Origin: Dipteris shenzhenensis
Lineage: Eukaryota; Polypodiophyta; Polypodiopsida; Gleicheniales
Assembly: GCA_047967505.1 (NCBI GenBank)
Contig: CM106539.1
Length of the DNA stretch: 64,000 nt
Direction: 5' to 3' (one strand)
Shown here piece by piece: positions 45,808 through 56,518 of this stretch (its first letter is position 1; every line of letters starts with the position of its first letter). Under the pieces are notes generated by a model that was not told the origin of the DNA, ran no database searches, and saw nothing but the letters and a program-made list of their open reading frames with translations. Made by a program: the position numbers and the translations under genes.

Positions 45808-45919
45808 ACATTATCTCCTCTCCCATTGGCACCTGCATCCAAGTACCTCCTCTTCTATTGGTCTCTCCTACCCTTCCCTCTCTCACCTCCCCTCTCCCAC
45901 CCACTCCCATTACAATTCT

Positions 45920-46520
45920 GTTTATTCTTCCATGGGTAGCACATGGAAGGGGTTTTTGGACACAAAATCCTCAACTGTCCCCACATGGTTTGCCAATTGG
46001 TGTAGAGAGGGCAAGAGATTTGAGTGGAGAACTATATCCATGCAATCCCCCATAAAAGTGGGTGGGACAATGTATGTGTTTGCAGGATTTTGATCCATCT
46101 TCTCCACATTGTCATCCACAAACAATGTTGCCAAAGGGTCAAAGTGCTGCCAATCATTGTCGGCCAAGTGCTTCCCAAACTTGGGCTTTGCACGCCCCTG
46201 TCCTCTTCCTACATCTGTGGCTTGTGTCATACATTTATCCTGGCCACAAAGAAGGGTGTGTAGCTAGTGGCTTGGTGACATTCTCCCTTTAGGAAGCCCA
46301 ACAATATCTACAAATTATCCTGTTGTACCAAGCTCCAAATAGCCACATCAAACTGCCTCCCCACCTCATGTAGGAACTCGGCCACACCAAGTCTTAATAG
46401 GACCCAGTGGCTCTGTAGTCTAATGCCTTGGCCGGTAAGGCACCTTGAGTCTTTAGCCTCCTATTTAGCAACACCCTGTTCAAATCAAAAAGCTTCCCCA
46501 AAGTTGGGGGCAACTGTTCA
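45920..46520 (-). pseudogene. FCP1/NIF-type phosphatase domain, frame broken
   Basis: Minus-strand pieces in order match an FCP1-homology (HAD-like) phosphatase. KLFDLNRVLLNRR (about 46500-46460) is the nucleophile motif, close to the plant form DLNGVL. After a frameshift comes LRLGVAEFLHEVGRQFDVAIWS, then FFVARINV, and ORF 46230-45922 with FDPLATLFVDDNVEKMDQNP (the second acidic motif). NTYIVPPTFMGD and a terminal helix ending VEDFVSKNPF follow, as the family expects. In-frame stops after QQDNL and INV, plus frame changes, show decay. The catalytic pattern is DLN-R rather than D-D-T/V, so phosphatase activity would have been doubtful even before decay. It may have been the C-terminal part of the broken gene just upstream on the same strand. 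Confidence 0.65.
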
Positions 46521-46599
46521 TAGCCACAAGATTAATACGATTACAAAAGTGCAATATTGCATGAAAGAAAAACCAAATTGTAAGTAGTTGAATTTCAGC

Positions 46600-47450
46600 A
46601 AACATTCATGCATATGTCAAACTCGAATCCATACTCTGACTCTTAGAAATCATGCTTCCCCTCCCTTTGTGGTGAGGCACAAGACTCTCTGCCCCTCTTG
46701 CACTGCAGGTTCTGCAAAATCTCCGCACCTTGCTTTGCAATCGAGGAGCGTGTCTCCATGTTCTGCGAAGGCTTGCAACAACCTCGTCCAAAACAATCAT
46801 CCGCATTGCATGCCACCTACCATAACACAAAATCAATGCAAGACCAGTTGTGTTTTGAACTTTGCCAAAGCTATTACACAATTGCTAAGTAGTACCTCGC
46901 ATGGGGATATCATTCGCATCACGCACCCATTCCGTAGTGCTAATCCCATCCTCCATGAAGTTATCGAAGGGGGTGGCCCTATGATCCTTACCTTGGTGCA
47001 CGTACACCATTACATGCATCACGTGGACCTACATATAACACATACATGCACAAATAAGAATATGTGTAACATATGCATCATGTATCATCTTGAAAAGCCC
47101 TTTCATGATTACCTCTCTCTTTCCTTGCACACATCTTGTGGTTTTTGAGTGCACCACCTGCGAGCAAAAAGACATCCACTTCTTGCATTCTGTTTCTTCA
47201 CATGGATGCCTATCCTCCCCGATCTTTATGAGACTTGGGCCTCCAATCCTTTCCTTGTCTGTATGAATATAAGGACACCATTGTCTGCAAGCACTCGATC
47301 TGCAAGATCAAATGCATTTACGCTCAAAAATGCCCATCATGACACACATCCCCTTGTCGTCGCTTGTTAGAGCTTCCACAAACCTTACTTTATTGTCCTC
47401 GGTTGAACCCAGACGTTGTGAGGCTATACAACCTCTCCTCATTGATCGCC
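46600..47450 (-). pseudogene. decayed multi-exon gene, downstream part
   Basis: Continues, across the copia 3 insertion, the gene at 53185-55383. On the minus strand the exon cut at 47450 reads on through several stops to NAFDLADRVLADNGVLIFIQ (about 47330-47270), which recalls the edge of a methyltransferase-like fold, but this is weak. A further exon-like stretch, VHVMHVMVYVHQGKDHRATP onward (about 47025-46890), is bordered by AG and G^GT. It is followed by WHAMRMIVLDEVVASLRRTW (near 46800). The plus-strand 186-codon ORF in the same place has no recognisable domain and is treated as a shadow. Confidence 0.35.
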
Positions 47451-47455
47451 CCCAG

Positions 47456-47543
47456 TGACAAAATATGAAGAAGGGAGAGGAGAAGAGTGGAGATGAGGAG
47501 AGAGGGCATAGCTAGAGAGCACACCACCTAACTGTATACTAGA
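47456..47543 (-). repeat. truncated 3' LTR of copia element 3
   Basis: Only the last 88 bases or so remain. They match 52923-53016 (shared GAAGAGTGG-GATGAGGAGAG, AGGGCATAGCTAGAGAG, CTAACTGTA-ACTAGATTTA) with a 7-base gap. The junction to RT lies in the shared word CTAAATCTAGT, suggesting a deletion between short matching sequences. Confidence 0.85.
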
Positions 47544-50410
47544 TTTAGGATTGTACTTTGCTTTGTATACCCATTTGTTTGCTATGGCCTTCTTTCCTGG
47601 TGGAAGGTCACATAATTCCCAAGTGTTATTTTTACACAAAGCATCCATTTCTTCATTCATAGTAGTTTGCCATTCTGGCTTGTCTACTGTGTCTTCAAAG
47701 TACACTGGCTCTTCTGTAGCCATGATGGTAGTCATAAGAGCATAGTTGGTGGTTTCCACCTGAATTGCTTTGCCTTTCTGAGCATATGTCAATATGGCTG
47801 GAGGTTTGCTTTCCCTAGTGGACCTTCTGAGCTGATGTGGCTCTGCTTGGGGTGCTGTTGGCAATTCTTGCTCTTCTTCATCAACCTGTTCTGTAGATGA
47901 CTATGAAGTTGATGCTTCTATCTCCTGTGTAGGTGAGGTTTTCCATTCTGATTCCTCATCAAAGATTACATCTCTAGAGATAATGACCTTGCGATTGATG
48001 GGATCATACAATTTGTATGCTTTGCTTTCTTCACTGTAGCCAACCATGATGCATTTGCATGACTTCACATCCAATTTCCTACGATGATCATCATGTATGT
48101 GGGCATATGCTATGCAACCAAATATGCAGAGATGCCCAATGTGTGGCTTGTGTCTAGTGAATGCTTCATAAGGAGTCATACCCTGTATCAGTTTGGTAGG
48201 AAGCCACTTAAGCAAATGTTGGCTGTAGCTATTGCTTCTACCCAATACTGATTCAGAAGATGCTTTTCACTAAGCATTGCTCTAGCACTGTCTGCTAAAC
48301 TCCCATTCTTCCTTTCAGCTCTTGCATTCTGCTGAGGAGTATCTGCACATGTGAATTGTCTTCGTATGCCGTGACTTCTACAAAAGTTCATGAATGCTAA
48401 AGACATATATTCACCTCCTCTATCTGATCTCATGACCTTGATCTTTCTGCCTGTTCAATTTTCTACCATGGCTTTGAATTCTTGAAATCTAGAAAATAGT
48501 TCAGATTTCTCTTTTAGAAAGTAGACCCAACAATATCTACTGTAGTCGTTGATGAAAGTCAAGTAGCAAAGTGAACCATTAATGCTGGGCATAACCCCAT
48601 ACATCTGTATGCATCAAATCAAGGATACCTCGTGCACGAGAGGTACTTTTGCCAAAGTTCATTTGCTTTTGTTTGCTGAAGCAGCATGCTTTGAAACTTT
48701 TCCAAGAAACTATAGCTTCGGAATCCCAATTGCCATATTTTGATTCCTGAGATCTAATAAGTACTTGAAATTGACATGACCATATCTCTTGTGCCATTTT
48801 GCAGATAGTGGCATCTGTTGTAGTTGAGCTGACATGGCATGCTTATCTGGTACTGTAGTTGGCATTTTGTATAAGCATCCTTCCTTGACACCTTTTGCTA
48901 CTAGTTGACATCTTTTGGATTTGTCTTTGATAGTGCATTCATCATTGTCGAAGATGACTCTGTAGTTGTGTTCCGTCATTTGATCTACTTACAAAAGGTT
49001 CTTGCTGAGCTTCAGAACATAGAGCACATCTTTCACCAATCCTTTCACACCAGTGAAATTGTTCATAGGGATAACACCTATCCCTTGAATTGGATTCAGT
49101 GTATTATCTACTATGTAGATGACATTTTTATGTCCTTTTAATGGCTTCATTTCTATGAACCATTACTGATGATTTGTCATGTGAGATGATGCACCACTAT
49201 TGATATACCAAGGATCCTATTCTAGTTGGTCGACTTGATAGCTGTAATCCTCTTTGGGATTGTAATCAGTGTCTGGGTACACCTGTATCAATCTGATGCA
49301 TTTCCTCACTTGCAAGAAACATATTTCCATGTTCATTTGCAAAATGACTGTGACTAGAATGTCCACCACGATGATTTCCTCTGCCTTAGAAATTCCCTTG
49401 ATTATTGCTAGATTGACTACCTTAATTGTACTGCTTCTTGCGGCAATCTCTTTCATACTGGCCAAACTTGTGATAGTAGTTGCACTGAATGTTTGACATA
49501 TTGGTGGATGCATTCCCTCATCCTTGAAATCTTCTTCGGTTGGAATGATTTCCTCTTTGTTGATTTTGATGTTGTTGAGGATGATGTTAATGCTGATTCT
49601 GACTTTGATTTTGTTGTTGATGATGACCACTTTTTTGATATGATCTACCTCTACCTCTGCTTCTATCTAAAGCTGTGAATGCCTGATCATTATAATGACC
49701 TTTACGTGCTTAAATTGCCTGAGTCTTGAGTTCTTCACCAAGTAGAACTGACTGAAGTTCTTCTAGTGTCAGAATTTGCCGTTGGATGGCAATACTCTGG
49801 ACTAGATTCTTGTATCCCTCTCCTAGTCCATTCACGATTACTTGAACCATTTATGCGGGGTTTATAGTCTCTCCTACTGCTGCAAGTTGATTGTTGTAGT
49901 CTTTTATGCGGAGTACATAAGCATGACTGGTTTCACTGTTGTAGAAACTCTGGTTGATCTGGTTTCTCAGTGTGAGAATCTTAGATGTGTTCTTAGACTC
50001 ATAGAGAGCTGCAAACATATCCCATGCTTCTTTCGATGTCTTGATTGTGTTGAGCTATCCTAGCATGACATCTTGCACATTCTACTTGATCAGATGATAG
50101 GCCTACTTGTCTATCTTATCCCATTCTGCCTGAGGTCGGGCAATGGCAGGATCTGCTACTGGTGCGAAAACTATTTGTGTAGTTGTAGATCCCATTGTTG
50201 GTGCTGTGACAACAAATGGAGTAGAGCTACTTATGGCTGGATCATCCAATGGTCTAGGTGTTGACTCATTGACATACTCCCATTTGTCCTGAAGTACAAG
50301 AATGGTCTCCATTCGGTATTTCCATGTACCATAATTTGAGTTGTCTAACTTAGCACATGCCTCCAGATTGAGGTTGCTAGTCATAGACATGGTGCAAGAA
50401 ATGTACTCAA
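47541..50410 (-). pseudogene. copia element 3 Gag-Pol, heavily decayed
   Basis: Minus-strand segments in order are as follows. Gag start MSMTSNLNLEACAKLDNSNY (about 50410). A knuckle remnant YYHKFGQYERDC (near 49480). Protease remnant INSGASSHMTN (near 49190). Integrase zinc part WHKRYGHVNF. Integrase core TFINDYSRYCWVYFLKEKSE, MRSDRGGEYMSLAF and NARAERKNGSLADSARAML (48433-48188). Then IFGCIAYAHI (48245-47901) and the RT start (47864-47541) with EWQTTMNEEMDALCKNNTWE and ANKWVYKAKYNP, where it is cut. Stops include TAG near 50103 and 47901 and many TAA/TGA in between. The YVDD box and RNase H are gone. Confidence 0.88.
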
Positions 50411-51149
50411 AAGTGTCATGAAAATCTCTGTATGAATCAACTGCAAATACACTGACTGTACCAAGTGAAATATCTGAATTGACAGTGAAGATAGAATTGC
50501 AATATATAAAAAATTGATCTGTATTACAAGGCTTGTGGCAATGATGCTGGCAATAGCCAAGTGGCTTTCCAAGGCTAAAATGATGTGCACGATGCCATGA
50601 GATAGTCATGTAAACTTTACAATGGTGGCATGTGTGTGTGAAATCAAGTGCTATATGCCCAATGAAATAATCTGCAATGCCTCTGTACTCTCTGAAGTCT
50701 GCTCAATGAACTCATGAACATAAGGTTTCAGGTAATGTAATGATGTGAAACCGTATGTGAGCATATGGACTGATTCCGAGTAGGTACTAGTTGAGAATTT
50801 TGTGCATGGCTTAGATTGGCAACTTGGGGAAATTCAAAGCATCCCCTCTATGGCGATCTAGTCTACTCTGATCTAACCAACCATTGATTGATGAAAGAAT
50901 AGCAAATAATTCCTTTTGTTTTGTTCTTTTTAAGTGCTAGGTCAGATGCGTCGATGTAGAGGCAAATGTGCATGAAGGAAGTGGTTTTGTCAATGAGGCT
51001 AAAATGTGAGTATAGCTTGCATCAATATGTGTGCATGATGTGCGCATAGAGCACAAAAAAGAGCGACTTTCCTATTTGGAGCACCCTCAAATTCTTTCTG
51101 GATCAAGAGATACAACTTAATCTAGATGGAAGGGCAAAAGGAGTGCAAA

Positions 51150-51620
51150 TGGTGCTCAATGATGATGTGTCAGTGTGGGTCACATGTAGTGATGATGTGG
51201 CACTGTGCCTAACAAGAGGTGTGCTAGTGGATCCTTGTGCTGAGGTGATAGGAGTGTCACATGCAATGACTGTGGAGAGAAAACTATGCCTGCAGGAGTC
51301 AATGTTGACTAGATAGCTGAGGTGGCACAAATGATGATGTTAGCAAATGATGTGGCAATGCTAACATGGGAGACATGGTGGTGATGACATGGCAATGATG
51401 ATGTGGCAATGTTGACGTGGTAGATGACATGGTAGGTGATGTATCTCTAATGATATGGACTACTGATGTGGTTGATGAGCTGGCAAGGTGACGTGACAGC
51501 TGAGCTGGCAAGGTGACGTGGTAGCTGAGCTAGCAAGGATGACATGGTAGCCTCACGGGGCTGCTGATGTGGCTTGAGTGACATGTCAGATAAGGCTAAG
51601 TGGCACTTGTTGATGTGGCA
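51150..51620 (+). repeat. TGATGTGGCA minisatellite in copia 3 leader
   Basis: Irregular repeats of GATGATGTGGCAATG, GTTGACGTGGTAG and GAGCTGGCAAGGTGACGTGG fill this part of the leader. The reverse complement of the same words makes up the minisatellite at 62400-62830. Minus-strand ORFs across it are Ser/Thr/His/Pro-rich artefacts. Confidence 0.75.
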
Positions 51621-51869
51621 GATAGAGTGCCACATGTTAAAAAAAGGGTGTGTGTGTTATCCTCCACGTGTCAATTGCTAGGGCACCAGAATCTACTAGA
51701 GATTTTGTCAATGATGCCGATTTTGATGTTCTCTTCTGTTCGATTCATGCAGCTTTGTTGTGGTGCAGCTAGAGCTTTGCCTATCCTTCCTAGGAGTGGT
51801 GTTGCTTTGCCTGTCGATAGAGTTGTTTGAAAGTCCTAGCTTTAGTTTTCTACCATTTTGCATGTTGTT

Positions 51870-52390
51870 ATGGGTCTCGTTTTTGAAAAGATCAGTGTTG
51901 AGACTCCCAAGTACAACATTTTAGGCCAAGGGCAAGACTACGAGATCCAAGAATATGGTTTAAATCTCATTGCAGAAGTGACGTATGACCCTTCAAAGAC
52001 CAAGGGTGGAAATGATGGCAGCTTCTTAATGCTTGCAGATTATATTGGGGCTCTGGGAAAGGCTCAAAACGTTAAGGTAGATGACAAGGGAGTGGAGATA
52101 ATTGCTATGATAGCCCCTATGATCACCCAATAGATAGGATCAGCTTCACAGTCCAAAAAATATCGCAATGACTGCTCCTGTTTTTACAGAGGAGAAGCAG
52201 GGCAATAACCAAGTGGACAAGAAGATGACAACGATGCAATTCGTGTTGCCTGTGAAGTCTTCCATGGCTACAGTTCCGCAGCCAACGAATTCGTGAGTTG
52301 TGGTGAAGAAATTGGAGCCCAGAAAGTATGGGGTGTTGGTGCAAGGCCGCAAAAGTGAAGGGCCCTTGCTAGCACTGGCTAAGGTTGGCT
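51870..52390 (+). pseudogene. SOUL/heme-binding protein gene fragment, captured antisense in copia 3
   Basis: The plus-strand frame from ATG 51870 reads MGLVFEKISVETPKYNILGQ, then YEIQEYGLNLIAEVTYDPSK, LMLADYIGALGKAQN and IIAMIAPMIT. This is the N-terminal pattern of plant SOUL heme-binding proteins (VETPKY, YEIR-Y, AEVTYD, EKIAMTAPVIT). After a stop at 52131 and a frame change, IAMTAPVFTEEKQ, MTTMQFVLP and PQPTN follow, with KKLEPRKYGVL after a TGA, again in SOUL order. The C-terminal third is not recognisable. The fragment lies between the 5' LTR and gag of copia element 3, on the opposite strand, inside the CCCAG target duplications, so it moved with or was inserted into the element. An intron is not evident over the matched part. 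Heme/tetrapyrrole binding is the family role; this copy is broken. Confidence 0.8.
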
Positions 52391-52910
52391 GTGCATGATG
52401 TAGAGGATTTCAAGAGCTTAGAACCTGTTGCCGTGGATGGAGCAACCTAGAGCTTTGTCGAAGGCTTAGAGCCTTACAAGTGCAAGGCTACAGGAGCAGG
52501 GTTACAAAAGATCAAACTAGACATGCAAATCACCTGAGAGTCATGGCTATCTTGTGGAGTTGCCTGTTGTAAGGTCAAATTTTTGCTTCTTTGGAGCTCA
52601 AGAAGAACTTGCTAGTTGTTGGAGTCGACAATGCTTGTGGATAGGCTGTCAATAGCCTCTCAATCAATAGAATCTCTTTCTCTCTCAAAAGATTATGAAG
52701 AACTCTCCCTATCTTTCTCACAAACACTTGAAGAAGATCACTCTCTCTCGCTTTCAATCAAAGAACTCTCGCTGTGGAGTTGAATGGACAGAAATCTTTC
52801 CAATGAATGGAAATTCTTTGCGGAAGTGAACTCTCACAAGAACGCTTGAGAACTCTCAATCTCACAATCTCTCTCACAAGGATCTCAATGCCTCAGCGAA
52901 AGGCAAGGGA
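52391..52910. other. copia 3 leader between captured gene and primer site
   Basis: There is no recognisable gene. Close to the primer site, CTCTC and AAGAACTCTC words recur (52670-52900), typical of copia leaders. Confidence 0.4.
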
Positions 52911-52922
52911 GCTCTAATACCA

Positions 52923-53179
52923 TGAAAAAATATGAAGAGGGGAGAGGAGAAGAGTGGGGATGAGGAGAGAGGGCATAGCTAGAGAGGACACCACAAATGA
53001 CTAACTGTACACTAGATTTAGTTGAAAAAATAGAATATATACAAACCCATTTAGGGCTAGGGTTAGGGGATCTAACCCTTTCCTTTATAGCACTCTATAA
53101 GGTTAGTGCTATGCACATATGATCACATGATGGTGCTATGCACACATGATCACATGATGTTGAGCATGAACTCTCAACA
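52923..53179 (-). repeat. 5' LTR of copia element 3
   Basis: 257 bases. On the minus strand it runs from TGTTGAGAGTTCATGCTCAA to CATATTTTTTCA, followed at once by primer site TGGTATTAGAGC. A short internal duplication (GCACA-ATGATCACATGATG, twice near 53110-53160) lies at its start. Confidence 0.9.
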
Positions 53180-53184
53180 CCCAG

Positions 53185-55383
53185 GGACTTCATCCCCCAG
53201 TCCATAGTGGTGACAATCCGGCAAACCAAAAGTGGTTTCAATAAACAATCATTTCATATGAAAGCTTGTCATCTAAGTGTTGTTGTTCCACATGTAATCC
53301 CCACAATTCACTTACTTGTACCATCTTGCCCCTAGTGCAGGGTCAGCCAACTTCAAGAGTCGATGCATACCCTTCAAGAGCTTGTCATTCACATTGTAGT
53401 ACGCTTTGATCCATTTCTTTCAAAAGTCAGCATCCGACAACTCGCTGTTGCGCTGTGTATACTGGGTGCAAGTGTTTGCCATACGTATCCTGCACATACA
53501 TTCATTACCTTGTCATTAAACATATTTCAAAAACTAGAGAAGGAAAGGGAAAAGTGTTCCATTATTGATCCTTACCTTCCACATCACCCATGTTATGACT
53601 GGGAGAGGGTATTTGTACCGATGCACTTTTGTAGTTGCCTTCTTCCTATGGGTGTCCAGCCACTCTTTCTATTCAGTTGACAATATTTAGTGGATTGCCA
53701 CATCTGATAAAGCACCCAACACTCTAGACTCACAAATGAGGTCCAGAAAAGTGGTGGTGACAACCCCCTTTTGTGCTAGCCTAGTGTCAAAAGAAACATA
53801 TTAAACTATCCTTCAGTGAGGGCGAGGCAGCTAAAGACACAATGCATTCATTAGGAATCATCGAGCTCACCTATTTGTCCTCAATAACATAGACAAGAAC
53901 TCTCCATCTTCTGAGGGCACCTCCACTAAATGGCATTGGATGTGTATATGCCAATGCTCATTATTAGGAAAGGCTAGCACTCAAAAGAAAAAAAATAATT
54001 GATGAGTTGAAAGCAAATGAAGCGTGGTTACTAATTTTGAATCATCCAAATCAATGGACTACAATATTTACATGTCCTTATCTCGATCATCCACCCTGTG
54101 TGTTAATGGTTCCCATCCCAAATGTAAAATAAGGAATTGGACAAGAACACCCATTCTATGTTCCTAATTTCTTCCTCAAATTCTTCGTGCTTCCAAAGCC
54201 AGTGTGCATTCCACTCCCTTTTTACATCCTCATCCACGTCTCTCTTTTGCATCTTTGGTGTGGCGGTGGACATGATGAAGACACCAAACCTGGCAAGTAC
54301 CCACTTGAGAACAATGTTTCATGCATCTCTTGGGTGCAGGATGTGATTTGGAGGATAGTGGGAATTGGGAGCAATCGACACAAAGGGATCAGGGAAAGAG
54401 GGATATTTTTCTCCACCTATAAAGGAAATTTTTTTATTCAGCCCAAACATTCGTTCTCAATCCATGCCTTGAGATTATAAACCTTCAAAAGGCCGAACTA
54501 CTCACAGTGAATGATTATAGTGGTCCTACATGCACTCCCGCACGATTGCCTTATTGCAAGAGTCGCTCCCTACCATCTCTCTAAGCATACCCTCCTTGTC
54601 ATCATACTCAAACTCCTCTCTGGCCAGTCACTTTGGTGCACATTGACCTCTGCCTTTATCGTGTTGCCCTAAGGAAGAGGGTGTGCTCACACTTTTGCTA
54701 CGCTCATTGGAGGAACTATTCTCATTTTTCTCCTCCTCCTCTTCTTTGATTTAACTCTCTTGCATCACAAGTTTCCTCTTTTCTCGGGAATCTCGCTTAG
54801 AAGTGCCAGTAGTGGTAGCCCCAGCAGATGTCGCCAAGGCTCTACAGAGTTCCAAGGACGGGCCTCCCATCGATGATGCACCGATAAGAGTCTACACGTC
54901 CGAGGGATTGAGCCAAATTGTCCTTCTTCGTCTACCTCCCCCTTGCGTTGAAGTAGCACCCCTGGGACCATGCAGTCTTCCTCTTGCAGAAGTTGCACCC
55001 CCCATCGGAGGCATGTCCTCATCATCGGGTTGGGCTATATCATCAAGTTTCTATTCACAAAAATTGGTAAAATGGGTTTAGGAAAATCCAACAAAGCCCA
55101 CTCTAAGCTGATGCAAATGAGAAAAGGACATGATAGAAGAGCTCACCACTTGTTCAATGGGCCACACGAGTAACATGTTCTCTTTGAGGTCCACTTTAGA
55201 CCCATCCTTGTTGTCTGCTTTCCATGGGGCCTTATCATACATGCACGAAATGATGACACCAATGTCACCAGATCAAATGCCTTCCGACTCATGTGTTTCA
55301 TAGATGCACGCCTGAGCCACGAGATCGTATTTGTCATCATACAAGATGACGATGTCATCTCGCTTGAATATGGGTGATGCCAT
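53185..55383 (-). pseudogene. decayed multi-exon gene, upstream part
   Basis: Minus-strand coding islands alternate with intron-like gaps. Exon 1 (55383-55147) starts MASPIFKRDDIVILYDDKYD and ends ENMLLVWPIEQV before GT; the next exon starts after AG at 55050 (KLDDIAQPDDEDMPPMG) and becomes Arg/Gly- and Glu-rich (IKEEEEEKNENSSSNERSKS). Later islands include NEHWHIHIQCHLVEVPSEDG (about 53965-53880, followed by G^GTGAG). Another reads AQKGVVTTTFLDLICESRVL...KKATTKVHRYKYPLPVITWV (about 53785-53575). The last exon is cut at 53185 by copia element 3 and resumes at 47450. Each island has one to three stops, so the gene is dead. Exon 1 faintly recalls a domain found in plant CACTA-associated proteins. 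I cannot assign a family with confidence. Confidence 0.4.
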
Positions 55384-55496
55384 TCCTGCTAGGATGTGAA
55401 TTGCAAATACGGTACAAAGTTAGGGTTTTGAGACCTACATTCATGGCACAAAAACTCTGACTACAGACAAAGCCCTTTTTGAGGTGTGGAGATATC

Positions 55497-55498
<2 letters not shown>

Positions 55499-55540
<42 letters not shown>

Positions 55541-55561
55541 GGGGAGGGAGGGAGAGTGAGT

Positions 55562-55637
<76 letters not shown>

Positions 55638-55863
55638 GTACCTTGATCACTCACTCACAAATTGAGTATCAGGGTTTTTTTGTTTTTTTAAAAGGTTTGT
55701 TTTCTTTTTTAAAAGATTATTTTTTAAGAAAAAATTTTAAGAGAGAGAGAGAGAGAGAGGTACCTTGATCACTCACTCAGAAAGTGAGTATCAGGGTTTT
55801 TTTATTTTTTTTAAAGCTTGTTTTTTTTGTTAAAAGATTGTTTTTTAAGAAAAATTTTTAAGA
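55499..55863 (+). repeat. (GA)n microsatellite and 122-base tandem duplication
   Basis: GA runs fill 55499-55636 with a G-run near 55530. Then a unit made of a GA run, GGTACCTTGATCACTCACTC, GAGTATCAGGGTTTTTTT and AT-rich sequence to TTTTAAG occurs twice (about 55620-55741 and 55742-55863). Confidence 0.85.
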
Positions 55864-55956
55864 AGGGGCCATGTTTGGCCACCCTCCTTTGGGCACCAAA
55901 TATGCCCCCTTTTTATTTTTTTTCCTATTTTTAAAAAATATTTTAAATAAATTTTT

Positions 55957-56052
55957 AATAAATCTCCAAAAAAGAGGGTGAAGTTGGTGCCCAGAGGATG
56001 GTGCCGGCACTCTCCTCTGGGCATGATTTTCACCCTTTTTTTGGAGATTTAT
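55957..56052. repeat. 96-base near-perfect palindrome (hairpin/cruciform)
   Basis: The left arm AATAAATCTCCAAAAAAGAG, then GGTGAAG and GTGCCCAGAGGA, mirrors the right arm TCCTCTGGGCA and CACCC, ending with GGAGATTTATT. The centre is the self-complementary GTGCCGGCAC at 56001-56010, so there is virtually no loop. It has no coding content. Confidence 0.85.
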
Positions 56053-56138
56053 TGGCAAAGAAAAAGTCTACTTTTTTTAATTAAAACAAAAAAACAAAAA
56101 AAAGGGCAAAGTGGGCACCCACAGGAGGGCGCCGGTGT

Positions 56139-56518
56139 CAAGCTTGTAGAAAAACATGAAAACTAGTATAAATTATATAGAATTTTTGCCAAATAGTAAA
56201 CAACCATAACTTTTTCATAGCAACTCTGATTTCCAAAATTTTTGAAGGAAAACCGACGGCATAACTAGATCTAAAAAACTCCAAAAAAGAAAAAAATTGC
56301 ATTAAATTTTGTACCTCCTAGCAAAGACAGCCCTTTTTGAGGGCCTTCCAATCCGAATTTATCCAAAAAATAAGCTTTTTAAAATTTGTGCGTAGATCTT
56401 CAATTTTCCTTCAAAAAGTTTGGAAATTGGAGTTGCTACGAAAAAGTTATGGCTATTTTATTGTTTGGCAAAATTTCTATATAATTTATAATAATTTTCA
56501 TGTTTTCCTACAAGCTTG
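56139..56518. mobile_element. inverted-repeat element with arms of about 135 bases
   Basis: The left arm (56139-56275) begins CAAGCTTGTAGAAAAACATG. The right arm (56381-56518) is its inverse and ends CATGTTTTCCTACAAGCTTG. Internal pairs include ATAAATTATATAGAA with TTCTATATAATTTAT, and CCATAACTTTTTC with GAAAAAGTTATGG. The centre of about 105 bases is unique and contains GCAAAGACAGCCC. There is no ORF. It looks like a foldback/MITE or an inverted duplication; no clear target duplication was identified. Confidence 0.8.

Larger units (their letters stand above)
47456..53179 (-). mobile_element. copia element 3, internally deleted, carrying a captured gene
   Basis: Ty1/copia element in minus orientation bounded by the target duplication CCCAG (47451-47455 and 53180-53184). 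The 5' LTR is 52923-53179 (TGTTGAG...TTCA on the minus strand), and primer site TGGTATTAGAGC is at 52922-52911. The leader is unusually long, about 2.3 kb to the gag start. Gag and Pol run from about 50410 down to 47541, where RT stops abruptly and joins the inner part of the 3' LTR. RT core, RNase H, purine tract and the first two-thirds of the 3' LTR are missing. Many stops and frameshifts show this is the oldest of the three copia copies. Confidence 0.9.

Noticed and set aside
46588-47148. 186-codon plus-strand ORF
   Set aside because: Cys/His/Thr-rich without a domain; the opposite strand carries exon-like segments of the broken gene and explains the openness.
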